Part shown: piece by piece, positions 46,824 to 57,415 of the stretch
Position numbering within the stretch: position 1 is the first letter of the stretch
How the letters are laid out: every line of letters begins with the position of its first letter
Assembly (NCBI GenBank): GCA_006384855.1
Contig: VCJN01000051.1
Location: forward strand, 124,001-188,000
Direction: 5' to 3'
DNA: 64,000 nucleotides
From: Tetraselmis striata
Lineage: Eukaryota > Chlorophyta > Chlorodendrophyceae > Chlorodendrales > Chlorodendraceae
Notes under the pieces: model-generated
What the model was told of the DNA's origin: nothing
The model's input: the letters and a program-made list of their open reading frames with translations, nothing else
The model's database searches: none
Program-made: the position numbers and the translations under genes

Positions 46824-48453
46824 TGATTACATGAGCTAGCAGCAGAAGGCGATATCGGAAATCACCAAAATAAAAGGCAATCAGAAAGGTCCTCTACAGC
46901 GACTGCGGGGAGGAAGCAGTAACATGAGAAGACGCAGAGTGGGCACGAGCACACGCATCAGACTTGGCCATCTGCACACCGGCAGAGAGAATGCCGCCCA
47001 GGGTACCATGCACGCAAGCCGAGACCCGCTGCAACAGCCCCCGCCGTGTGCGCGACAGGTGACGGCGGAACTCAGCAGGTTGGCCGGCGACAAAGTTTCG
47101 AAGTGCCTGAACGGATTGACCACGAAGAAAGCAAGAGGTCGGGGCGGAAGGACCGCCAGGGAAGTTGCGCACAGCCAACAGCACCGCGAAGATGTAGACC
47201 ACAGTCAAAGCGGACTTCCCGAGTCGGCCGCGGTCCTCAACCACAAAAGGGTAGTACCGGTGAACACCCTGCACTGGGGCGGAAGACGCCCGGTCCGCTG
47301 CCAACTTAGCATGCTCCGCCTCGGTCGCCGCGATTCCCGGGATGCACCAGCGGGGGTCGTTGCTCCAAGTGGGGGTCGTGGAGGACACGCACGCGAAGTC
47401 GATCATGTAATCGCACGCTGCCCCTCCCCACCCCGCCACCGTCAGGTCCGACGGCCGCGAGCGGTCCGCTGGGCGCAGCCCACTCGTCTCAAGGGTCAAG
47501 TCGCCGGCTCCCGAGCGGTCCCGGTCAAGCACCGCCCCCGCATCAATTGCCACAGATGCCCACAGATTCTTCAAAGCGGTATGCATGCGGTGCTTGTAGT
47601 TCGCTACGGGGCATATGGGTAGATGATCCACGATGAAATCCGTAGCGCTCCGGTTCGAGCCATCCGTAGAGCGAAGCCATAAGGGGTCAATACCACACGT
47701 TGGGCCAGGGCAAGTGACAAGCGCGGAACCTCCGCGCGGGCAAAGGCCCAGTACCCGCGCAGCGGCGGCCGCATAAGCAGCATGGGGAATCTTGCGGGCG
47801 GACTCGTGATCCGACTGGAAAAGCGATAGGGAGCCCGGCCCGCACGCGCTGTACAGGCGCAGGGTATCAAGTCGCGAGGCCGCTGCACCAGTACGTTGGA
47901 AGCTGAGATCGAGGGCCACGAAGTCACGCAAGCGAATCGCACGGCTGAGGTGGCGTTGGACAACCATGGTCGTGGGTTGATCATCGGAGGTCGCACCCGA
48001 ACCCGTACCCGAGGGCGGAGCAGTAGAACCAGGCAGCGATTCTGGGAGGGAAACAGTGGCTGCTGACGGAGGGTGTGCCACTAATTCGCCCGGCGACGGT
48101 ATCTTCAGAGCTACAAAAGCGCATGTAGTAACGGTATTGGCAGTACTCGTACCACCGATAGGAAGCAATTGCTGGGCAGCAGAGGCGGCCTCACCAGTAC
48201 CAACTCCAAGAGGAGTGGCCGTAAAAGGAGATGTGGTGACGCGCAATCCTCCGCTAGTGCTCGTACCCGTACGGGTCGTAGTACCAGCTGCTGGATCCGA
48301 TGCAGCGGTGGTCGTAGCATTACTGACCGTAAGTAACTCGAAGATCTCGTGGGCGTGCCCATACGGTACTGGTAATGATACGTGTACAGCCTGGTATTCG
48401 TTCGACAGAGAAGAAAGGGGGCGCGCCTTGCAGCTGCTGGCGCTGGGCCTCAA
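46824..48453 (-). mobile_element. LINE-like retroelement, 3' (C-terminal) fragment
   Basis: One open frame on the minus strand (48453-46894, 519 codons). Its middle has a Cys-His knuckle (CPGPTC ... HLPIC) followed by a conserved-looking helix, RPSDLTVAGWGGAACDYMID and HRYYPFVVEDRGRLG. This order (zinc knuckle, RPxD..D region, PFVVE..G.LG) is what follows the reverse transcriptase in many algal and plant LINE polyproteins, where it resembles a restriction-like endonuclease. No reverse transcriptase motif is present upstream, so the copy is 5'-truncated, as is usual for LINEs. The N-terminal 130 codons are Thr/Ser-rich and may not be coding. The 3' end is TGATTACATGAGCTAG (plus strand, 46824), directly next to the mariner TA. 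Confidence 0.62.
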
Positions 48454-51400
48454 GCTCAGCTAGCTTGTCCTGCGCACCCTCTGCCACCGCTGCGCCCAGC
48501 CGAAGGTAGTGCAGTTCATCTTCCCCAAATATGGCAATGATTGCTGCTGCTGTGCATTAATATGCTGCACAAGGTGCTACAACACTAGCTTGGCAACATC
48601 ATCATGGGGTGGCAGGACACCAACAAAAGGGGGTAGGAAAGGCCACTCATCCCAACTGACCGGCACATCTCTAGCCAGAGTGACTTCCTCCCAACGTGAA
48701 GACCGAGGGACCTTGACTAATTGACTATGTAGTAATAGCTAACCATAAGCAAGCTTCGTAAATTTGAGGCCGCCCACAAAGTCTCTAGTGTGAAAACAAG
48801 GGGGAGCACACAGCCGCCCAGCACATCACCGCCCTTGTTCAGCCTAAGATTGTCCATCTAGCGACCATTTTGGTCCTTGGCTGCTCCGGCAGCGAATATC
48901 TCAAAAACATCACAGAAGGATTTTAAGGAACTATAATCCAGGATGGCATATCTGACCATGAACTCCCCTGGCTCTTTGCCGGCCAGCTCGGCCAGCCGAC
49001 TCGCACCGATGCTCTCCATTAGGAGGACGAAAAGATGTTACCGAGGTCCACACCATGGATAGAGAATATTTCTCCCAGGTGGCGTTGCAGCTGCGGGCTC
49101 TGAGGCCCTCCGCCAATCTGATGCGCACCGGGATTTTCAGGGGGCCGGTCCACGACACCGCCAGCTCCAAAGGAAAACTTCCGGGAGCAAGAGGCTCCGG
49201 CGGGTTGCTGCCCGCCGTGTGTTGCGGTGTCGGCCCCGATGCCGACGAAGGAGCGGGCAGCGGTCCGGCCCGGTGGGCGGGGGTCGCTGCACTAGCCCAT
49301 GCAAGGTCGTCTCTCGCTGCGGCAGGTCGGTCGGGCCACATGAAAAACATATTCGCGTCAATCTATACATCCGGCTGTCGTTTACATGGCAGCTACTCGG
49401 CGCGAGGGCTCACCAAGTGGAGTTGCGACTCCCGCCGGCTCTCGCTCTTGAGCCGCAGGCGTGGGGGTTTGAGGCGGAGACTCCGTGGAGGGAGCGGGCT
49501 GGTCGGTGGGCCGGGGCGCAACGGCAAGAGCCAAGCGCGGCAAGCCGCCGGCCGTCTGGTGTCGTGAGGGGCCGCCTCTTCCCCGCTCCCTCGGGCTTCC
49601 AGACCCGCGCTCCGGGTCCTCTCCCAAGTGATACGCAATGAAGTCGCGAGTTCGCTTGCGCCCGAGCGGCCTCATGTACAGCGGGGGCGGTGCTCGCCCC
49701 GCAGATGCCGCTGACCCGGTCTGCGGTGGACCTGTCTTGTGGGCGGATTGTGCCTCGTTCGTTTCCTGGTCCGGCGCCGTTGACTCGCCTTCTCACTGCG
49801 AATGCGCGCCAGCAGAAGGGCGTGCGGTGAGGGGCCCAAGCTAACCGCCGCCATACGCATACCCCTACCGATGTAATGCATCACGACGGAGTATCTGTGG
49901 GTGATCTTTGGGGCAATTAGTGGGCCAGCTTGCATGGCTGTCGGCGCTGGGCTGGTTGGTTGTGCGAGAAGTGCAGCGCCCCGCCCCTTATAGTCATTAA
50001 TGTGTAAGGCTTTCCCCTGGGACACCGACATGTCGAGCATAAACATCATTACAACTCTCGGGCTTAATGTTGGGCTAATTGGTCTATAGGCATCATGAGA
50101 GCTCGGGCGATCACGTGCATTTTAAATACGCACGGCGGAGCGTGCCACGTAGCGCAAATGCCTTGCAGTAGCACTCCAACTCAGCGTTGCGGATTTCAGA
50201 CCCGCCCCTGGTCTTCAGAAATGAACACCTACGCGAACCGGTGTGCCTGGTATTCGTTCGGATATGCGTGATATCGTCCGCCGCGGGCGGCGCGGCGCGG
50301 AGCTCACGCCATAAAAGCAAATGCTGACGAGGTACTGAACTAAAACCCGTACTACCCATAGATAGACTACCGTATTGATTGGTAGCGATTTTGGATTATT
50401 TGGCGTATATGATTCATAAAATAATCCTTAGATATATATTGGGCAGTTACCCGTCATGGGGCAGTTACCCGGTGTGAAAAGTAAATGGGGCAGTTATCGG
50501 TATTCGATCACCCGTACCAGTACTACATGTGTTGATTTTCTAATTGGGGGAACTGCCCTTTTTGTAATTCACACCAGTACTCCCAAAAGCTGGTCTAAGG
50601 ACGTACCTACCCTGTATGGTATTTTGTAGCAGGGTACCCGCCTTTGAGTTTTTTTCCCCCGCCCCCGGGACAGGACTGGCACCAGTGAAACCCTTGCAGC
50701 GTCTGTACGACGGCCGTTTAGGCAGCGAGCATTTGGGTGCTACCCTGGCCTGTACACGGCGGTATCTCCATCGGAGGAGCAGGAGTGGCTGGAGCGATGT
50801 CGTCGCGCGGTGACGACGAATAAAGCTGATGCGCGCGCGCCCGCGGCGGCGATCTGTCGCGCGCGGGCTTCGTCCCACGCGACGTCGTTCATCCGCGCGC
50901 CCCTGCCTGCTGCCGCCCGTAGCGACAAGTAGTACCCGTACTTTGCCTTTGCCCGACTCTATTGCTTCCCCGTGTAACCAGACTCAACATCCGCCATCCA
51001 CCGCCTGACGATACTAATCCTTACAGGTACTCGCACAGTAGCGACTGCCCTGAATCCCTCCGCAGAAGCTTCAGAACCGGTGAGCTGGCACTAACACAGC
51101 AAAACTCCCCTGGCGCGGTGCTGCCAAGTTTGTAACACCCACCGCCAGCCAACCAGTAGCCCGACCGTCCGGCGGCACCTGCCACTACAGAGCACTTGTG
51201 CACGCACGTAAGCCCTGCTGTACTGCCCTCGAAACCCCCTCCCCCCCCCTCCCCCCCCCTCCCCAACGCCCTCCTCGTAGGCGTTGGCTCGAATTCCACT
51301 CCCGCCAGTCGCGCCCCGATCCGCCACACCTTGCCCATCACCCGTCGCTGGCGGCCTCCGCGGCCGTCTCAGAAACGATCGGCGCACATGTTTGCTGTCT

Positions 51401-51619
51401 GCGCGCCTTCGTTCCCCTCTACTATTCTTACGAGTACAAGCGGGAGTGTCGCCCCATCGTTGCCAGATAGGGGGTGTATGTAAGCAGTAGCCAGCCCGAC
51501 CGCGAAGAGGGGGGGGGGGGGGGGGGGGGGCGCAGCTACAGTCACATATTCTGAGCAGGTTCCGGGCAGGTTCTGATCGGGCGGTGGGCACCCCGCAGGC
51601 CGGCCGGACCGACGGCCAC
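48454..51619. other. Intergenic region with possible element debris
   Basis: GC-rich, Pro/Arg-rich frames on the minus strand at 49675-49382 and 49350-48931 could be remains of a LINE 5' region, but carry no motif. A dispersed CCCGGGACAGGACTGG repeat lies at about 50653-50710 and a G run at 51511-51530. The Nup50 promoter and any 5' UTR exon lie at the right end. Confidence 0.4.
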
Positions 51620-54600
51620 ATGGAGGGCGGCGAGCCTCCCGCGAAGAAGCGCGGCAGCGACCGCCAGATCAGCCAGCTGGACCCGGACGCCGGCAGCGGC
51701 GACGAGGAACCCAAGGTGCGCCCACTTCCAGGCGCCCCGCAGGAGCCCGTCCCTCCGCCCCCCCCCCCCCCCCCCCCCCACCTTTTCAGACTACGCTCCG
51801 TTCGCAGTTCGCTCTGCCCATGCTCTACCTGCTGGACCTCCAACACACACACATACTTACACACGCACACCCACATGCACACACGCATTCAGGTCCCTTA
51901 CACATGCACACGCACATCGAGCTGCCTGCATTCTTCTGCAGTGTATTCGCTGCATAGAGGCGGACTCCATGCGGCCATGCGGCTGGCCCTCCGCCGCCCA
52001 TGTTAATGCCGTGCCTGTCGGCGTGCCAGTCTGGCTAACTGGTGGGGCGACAACTGCGCAGGGGCCGTTTGCCAAGGCGTCGGAGGAGGTGCTGAAGTCG
52101 CGTAAGATTGTGTCGGTGAAGCGCAAAGCGGTCGGGGCGGACGCGCCGGGCGCCAACCCCTTCTCCGGCGTCTCCCTCTTCGGGGCGCCCAAGCCGGCAG
52201 CGGGTGGAGGTGAGCCCCCCCCCCCCCCCCCCCCCCCTCCTTCCCGCTTGGCCACCTCTCACCTGGCAAACCCCAGGCAGAGCTGTCACTGTCATCTCCA
52301 TCGCCTTCGCCATTGGTCTCTGCCCCCGTGAGGGCGCTAAGCTTCCCCCGCCTTGTCTTGTCCTTCGCCCCACACCCCGCAGACGGCACCGCAGCGGCCC
52401 CCTCCACCGCCCCCTCCACCGCGCCGCTCTTTGGCTCGTTTGGCGCCGCCGCCAAGACCAACCCCTTCGCGTTTGCCGCCGCTGCGAGCAGCTCCGCCTC
52501 GGGCTTTACCTCCTCCTTTGCCGCTGCCGCTGCCTCCAGCCCGAGCGGCGGCCTCGCCGGCGCCTCCGCGCCCGCGGCCACCTTCGCCCCGGCGGGCGAG
52601 GCCGCCGAGGCGTCGCCCGCGGCAGACGCACCCGCCTCGGCCTCCGCCCCCGCCGCTGCCTTCTCCTTCGCCTCCGCCGCCGCAGCGACGGACGGAGGCG
52701 ACGCCAGCCGCTCCCCGCCCATCGCCAGCGTGTTCGGCTCCGCCGCCGCCGCGCCCGCCAGCATCTTTGGCTCCACCGCGCTGGCGTCGGCCGCGCCCGC
52801 GCTGGGCGGCGCCGCCAAGGCGCCGGCGGCCTCAGTGCTGTCTGACGAGAAGCAGGTGCGCACCCCCCCCCCCCCCCCCCCCCCGCCCTGTAACCCCCCC
52901 CCTCTCATCCTTGTTGCCACTGCTGCGGGGTATATGCCACACCTGCCATGAGTACCATGAGCACTCGTGTGATATTGACGCATATGATGTTGAATACATT
53001 GAGTATGCTCCATTCAATTGTTTTTGCATTTCATCCAGTGATTGTGCATTTGCCTAAGCACACATTGCCAACTGCTCTTATGGTTCTGCTCTGGACTTGG
53101 TCATAGTACATATTCACATTGATTCCACTATTAATCGTCATCATTTTCGATCCATATTCAATGAGGGAATGATGTAGGGCTTGGTGTCACCATCACTGGG
53201 CCGCCCTCTGCCAGCCCAGCCGTCTCATGCTGTTGCCAGAAACCCCCGGGCCCGCGAGGGCAGACAGAGGGCGCACTAGAGGGGGGGCTCGCCAAGCTGA
53301 TGTCGGGACCCCCGGCTGCGCAGATGACGGGGGAGGAGGAGGACACGGTGGGCTTTGCTGCGGAGGCGACGCTGTACGAGTTCACTGAGGCCAAGACGTG
53401 GAAGGAGCGCGGCAAGGGCGAGGTGCGCGGCCGCGCCGCATGGACAGGGGAGCTGGTGGCGAGAGGCAAGGGGGAGGGGGGGGTGGGGGACTTTATGGAA
53501 GGGGAAGGAAAAGGGGGGGGGGGGGGCGTCAGCATGCGGTGTGCGGATCCCCGCCGCTGCTGCTCTCACCTGGCTTCTGGAGGTCCGGCAGCTGCGGTCT
53601 CTGTGTGTGGCACTGCGCAAAGTGTTGCATATGCCACGTTGGCTTGACTTGGCGCCCCCGGTGCCGGGGGACGTCCTCCGCCGGTCCATGGCAAGTGGCA
53701 AACGGTACAGGATGGTGTGGTGTGGATGGTGTACTCACTTGATGCCTCGTTGCATTCTCAGCGACGCGGTAAGATGCGGTGATGGGACGGCGCAGTGCAG
53801 GTCAGGGAGGGAGGGGCGGAGGGGAGGCCCAGATGGCGCGATGCAGGGGGCCCGGCGGCGTCGTTAAACATGCTCAGTCCCCAGCCCAGCCCGGTGAACA
53901 CCGTAGGGCATCAAACGCGTGTTGCACTCTCTGATACCTTGGGGTTCCAGATGCATTCCCTTTGTACCTTTCCTCCCACTCTTTCCATCCCTCTGTCATG
54001 CCTGCAGTGTGCAGTCCCCCCCTCCCCCCCTCCCCCCCCCCCCCCCCCGGCCCCCACCCCCGCACACACTATCCCCCAACACGCACACATTGCTGCCTCA
54101 GCTTTCCTGTATGTCTCGAGGAGGTCTCCGCTAAGCCCTCCTCCCCGCCCCCTCTCCCCCTCAACCCACCCACAGGTGCGTATAAACCTGGCGGCCTCCG
54201 GGCAGGCGCGCTTTGTGATGCGGCAGCGCGGCAACCTGCGCCTGCTGCTCAACGCCAACCTCTGGCCCGGCATCAACGTGGCGCTCATGGACGGGGGGAA
54301 GGGCGTCACGTTCGCGGTCATCAACGCCGCGGCGCCCGGCGAGGAGGAGGGGGAGCCTGCCAAGCAGGAGGAGGCCAAGCTGGGCACGTACGCTGTGCGC
54401 TTCAAGGTGATCCCCCCTCCCCCCCCCCCCCCCCCCCCAGTCTATCTGACACCTACCGCCACCACATTCAGTAATACGTCGTAGCTACGCCTGTGCAGGG
54501 GGCCAGGCCACCCAACGCTAAGCACTGTCGCTGTGACCCGTTGATGAAGCTGATACAGGGGAATCGTCCCGGCCGGCCCGCATATTTGGAACAATATGCA

Positions 54601-55470
54601 ACCCTGGCCTACGAAGTGTCGACTATTGCCGCGTGTGACAGGCGTTGCATTTTGTTACGAATCTGCAGGCCGGCCGGGACGATTCCCCTATACCGGCTTC
54701 ATTAACGGGTCACAGCGACAGTACTTAGCGGCGCGGGGGCTGCCCCTCTGTACAGGCTTAGCATTCAGCATTTAGGCTGAGCTTTGTTAGCATTTAGGCC
54801 TAGCATTTACAGGCTAGGACATTTGTCAGACTGTAGCCCAACTGGCCCCTCACATGTGTCGAGGCCGTCCGCCCAACTGCCTGCCTGATTGCTCCGCGCT
54901 CGCCGCTGAAACGATTTCAGGAACGGCCAAGAACGGCCAGGTCGTGCGGGGTCGGAGGCATGCGCGAGTGGCCGCACAGATATAATAGGGAAGATTGAGG
55001 TAGCAGGCTATGTCTAGAGGACTCAGCTGTGTCCCCATGCTTTGATGATGCGCCGAGACCCTGCTACACCCAGCAGCTTCATGTGAGGTTCCCATGTCGC
55101 CCACTCGCTCAGTCGTCGGTCTTTCTAGCATCAGCTCCCATCTCCCCATCCTTTCAGGTGTGTAGGGTTTTTAGGTTTTAGAGTTTAGGGAACCAAAACC
55201 CCTCAAACCCTTTAAAGCTCCTTTATCACATGTTATCACACCGGCATGTGTTTGTGTCCAGCAGGTCCCTGTCAGATTCCTTGCTGACCCCCTCCCCCCC
55301 GCCCCCCCCCCCGGTTGCGCCAGTCCAAGGACCACGTGACGGAGTTCACCGCCGTGGTGGAGGCCAACAAGAGCAAGGGGGAGCCCAACGGTGGCGACCC
55401 GAAGGAGGCGCCCACGACCGCAGAGGACGAGGCTGACGGGAAGGCCGAGGCGCCCAAGGAGGAGGTGTGA
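51620..55470 (+). CDS. NUP50: Nup50-like nucleoporin with FG motifs and Ran-binding domain, 397 residues
   Basis: Exons 51620-51715, 52062-52209, 52383-52855, 53324-53422, 54176-54406 and 55324-55470 close in frame. The N-terminus (PPAKKRGSDRQISQLDPD, then FAKASEEVLKSRKIVSVKR and NPFSGVSLF) matches the Nup50 N-terminal domain, which binds importin-alpha. The middle is Ala/Ser-rich with sparse FG motifs (LFGSFG, SVFGS, SIFGS). The C-terminus is a RanBP1-type domain (LYEFTEAKTWKERGKGEVR, FVMRQRGNLRLLLNANLWPG, YAVRFK), followed by an acidic/Lys tail. It should work at the nuclear basket in importin recycling. The ATG at 51620 is the first in frame that keeps the conserved AKKR; an earlier exon cannot be excluded. 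Four of its introns carry C runs on the coding strand, and the last intron holds a MITE-like inverted repeat. Confidence 0.9.
54489..54757. mobile_element. MITE-like inverted repeat in the last Nup50 intron
   Basis: Arms of about 93 bp (54489-54581 and 54664-54757) are inverted copies. They share CACTGTCGCTGTGACCCGTT-type and GGGGAATCGTCCCGGCCGGC blocks and enclose about 80 bp. No coding capacity. The RNA would fold as a long hairpin inside the intron. Short AGCATTTAGGC repeats follow at 54758-54822. Confidence 0.8.
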
Positions 55471-57415
55471 GGACGGAAGGCGCGAGCTGGGGACGGGCGT
55501 GGCGCGTCGTCGCCGCTTGCCTGCACGCCGCGGCGCACTCGGCGCGTTTGTAAGCATGAAACAGATTTTGGCCCCGCGGTGCTTTTCCGGCCGCCATTAT
55601 CGTCGGATGATTGCGGCGCGCCCATCAAGTCCCAATGCACTGTTGGAATGCCGAATCCCATGGTCGAGACTGCCATTTGATAGGACCGGGTACGGCCGCA
55701 TGATAATCGCCGCGTTTCAGCCCTGCATACTGCTGGACGAACGTCTCTTTCTGCGACACCAGTTGATTGACGGCCCTTCCTGTCCTGTCATCCAGATTGT
55801 GTCAAGGTACACAGGGAAGGCAGGCTGGGCTGAGGGCGGCGAGAGAGTATGTGGTAGAGCAAGATGGCACCACTTGCAGTGGGACATGGGGGCCAGTGCG
55901 GCCGAGAGAGCCCTATCGGCGTGCACAACGCGTGTCGTCCCCCAGCTGCTCCCCCATTTATTGGCCCACACAAGGCGAGCCAATGGACCACGTGTGGTCC
56001 ATCCGGTGGCCGGGCTGGAGAGCACTGCCACCGCCGCTGCGTCCGGTAACCCCACCTCCGCTGCCCTGCCGTCACACTCCGGCTGAAGGCAAGCGCTATC
56101 GCCTCGGCACATTGGGCTGAGAGGTACACGCGGCCCGCGGGCCAACTGCAGCGCCGCCGTGCCGAGTGACATGTCGCCACAGCAGCTGCCAGCTCGTTGT
56201 CTGTTCGCTCGGTAGAGCAGAGGTCTCCCACTCAAGAGGTCCCCGGATCGATTCCCGGCTCTGTCATTTCAGGGCAATATCGTCTGGGCCCGTGTCCCGG
56301 GTTAACCTGGTTGATGCATTAGCCCTTCGGGGTTCGAATGGGGCAACGGTCTAATAGCTATGCCATATCTACGACTGCAGTTGGCGCAAGGGGTCAGGTG
56401 CGGGGGCGCCTTCGGCCGATGAGCTTTACTCTACTTTTAGCAGCTGCCAGCTGCTCCTCTTCAGGCGCTGACGCAGCGCTTAAAGCACACGGCGGCGAAT
56501 ATAAGAACTTGCCCTGCCTGCCAAAAGTCAAATGTAGACGAATATATCGCGGAACCATGGCGAATATTCTTACAGGTTGCATGCAAGCCCGGTTCGAGGC
56601 TTGTATTGAGGGTGGTTGCTGTGGGTGGATCCGCACCCGCACAGACGGACTGATATACACCGGGAAGCCCTATGCGGGAGTCACCATATGCGCTGTGCTT
56701 GTGCTTGATGATGCGGCCCAGGGTACATGTTTTTCCGCCCCCGGGACAGGACTGGCACCAGTGATACATATGTGCCAAATCAGACGGCTCCGGTAATCAC
56801 ACAGTTACCGGTACAAATTCCGCACTATATATGCGTGTGTTATATTAGGTGTATTCCATCATGATACTGAATAGGTGCATTATTCCGTCATGATATTGAG
56901 GGTTGGGGGGGGGGGGGGGAAGGGGGAACCTCCCAGTCCCGTCGCAGCTGATAATATGTCAACTCTGAAGCAACCTTTGAGAGTCGCTTTGCGTTTGCTG
57001 TATTCCAAAACACACAACGCCCCCCCCCCCGAAATTTGTTGTCCGCTCAGCGCTATCCGCAGGTTGGATGCTGGCGTGAGTGCCATTTCCCCCGGCCATT
57101 TCCCCCGGCCGGGGGCCTCTACGCCCTCCGGCAACGTTCAGCCTTGTGCGATCACATCGAGCTGTGCAATGCCGTTTGGATCCCCGACAACAGTCCGGCG
57201 CAGCCCCCCTTGCATCCACGCACACGTCACGACTTCCGCCGGCACCGGATGGGGATTGAAGCTTTGGTGGGTCCTATCACAGGCGGGTCGGCGCTTGGGG
57301 TGTCACGCACAGAGGGTGCTCGACGCTTTGTTAGTTACAGAGGCGTAGGGCGCGAGGGTTCCGGGGAGGGGGGGGGGGGGGGGGGGTCCTGGGCTGCGGG
57401 CGACGCCGCAGCGGC
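55471..57415. other. Spacer between convergent Nup50 and the 57416-60113 gene
   Basis: No protein gene recognised. It holds a tRNA-like stretch at about 56190-56275, a dispersed CCCGGGACAGGACTGG copy at about 56734-56768, and G runs at 56897-56910 and 57366-57386. Confidence 0.5.
56190..56350 (+). repeat. tRNA-derived SINE-like sequence
   Basis: An A-box-like stretch (TCGCTCGGTAGAGC) is followed about 30 bases later by a B-box-like stretch (GGATCGATTCCCGG). The D stem pairs, but the anticodon stem and acceptor stem do not, and the T stem has a C-C mismatch. It is therefore a tRNA relic or SINE head rather than a working tRNA. A second B-box-like GGTTCGAAT lies at about 56332. Confidence 0.4.

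Noticed and set aside
48931-49796. Pro/Arg-rich minus-strand frames as host genes
   Set aside because: Overlapping frames in both strands, no motif, no splice structure; more likely element debris or chance in GC-rich DNA.
52353-53057. Proline-rich 234-codon frame
   Set aside because: It is a shifted frame of the Nup50 Ala-rich exon and adjoining C runs.
56190-56275. Functional tRNA gene
   Set aside because: Only the A box, B box and D stem fit; the anticodon and acceptor stems do not pair.
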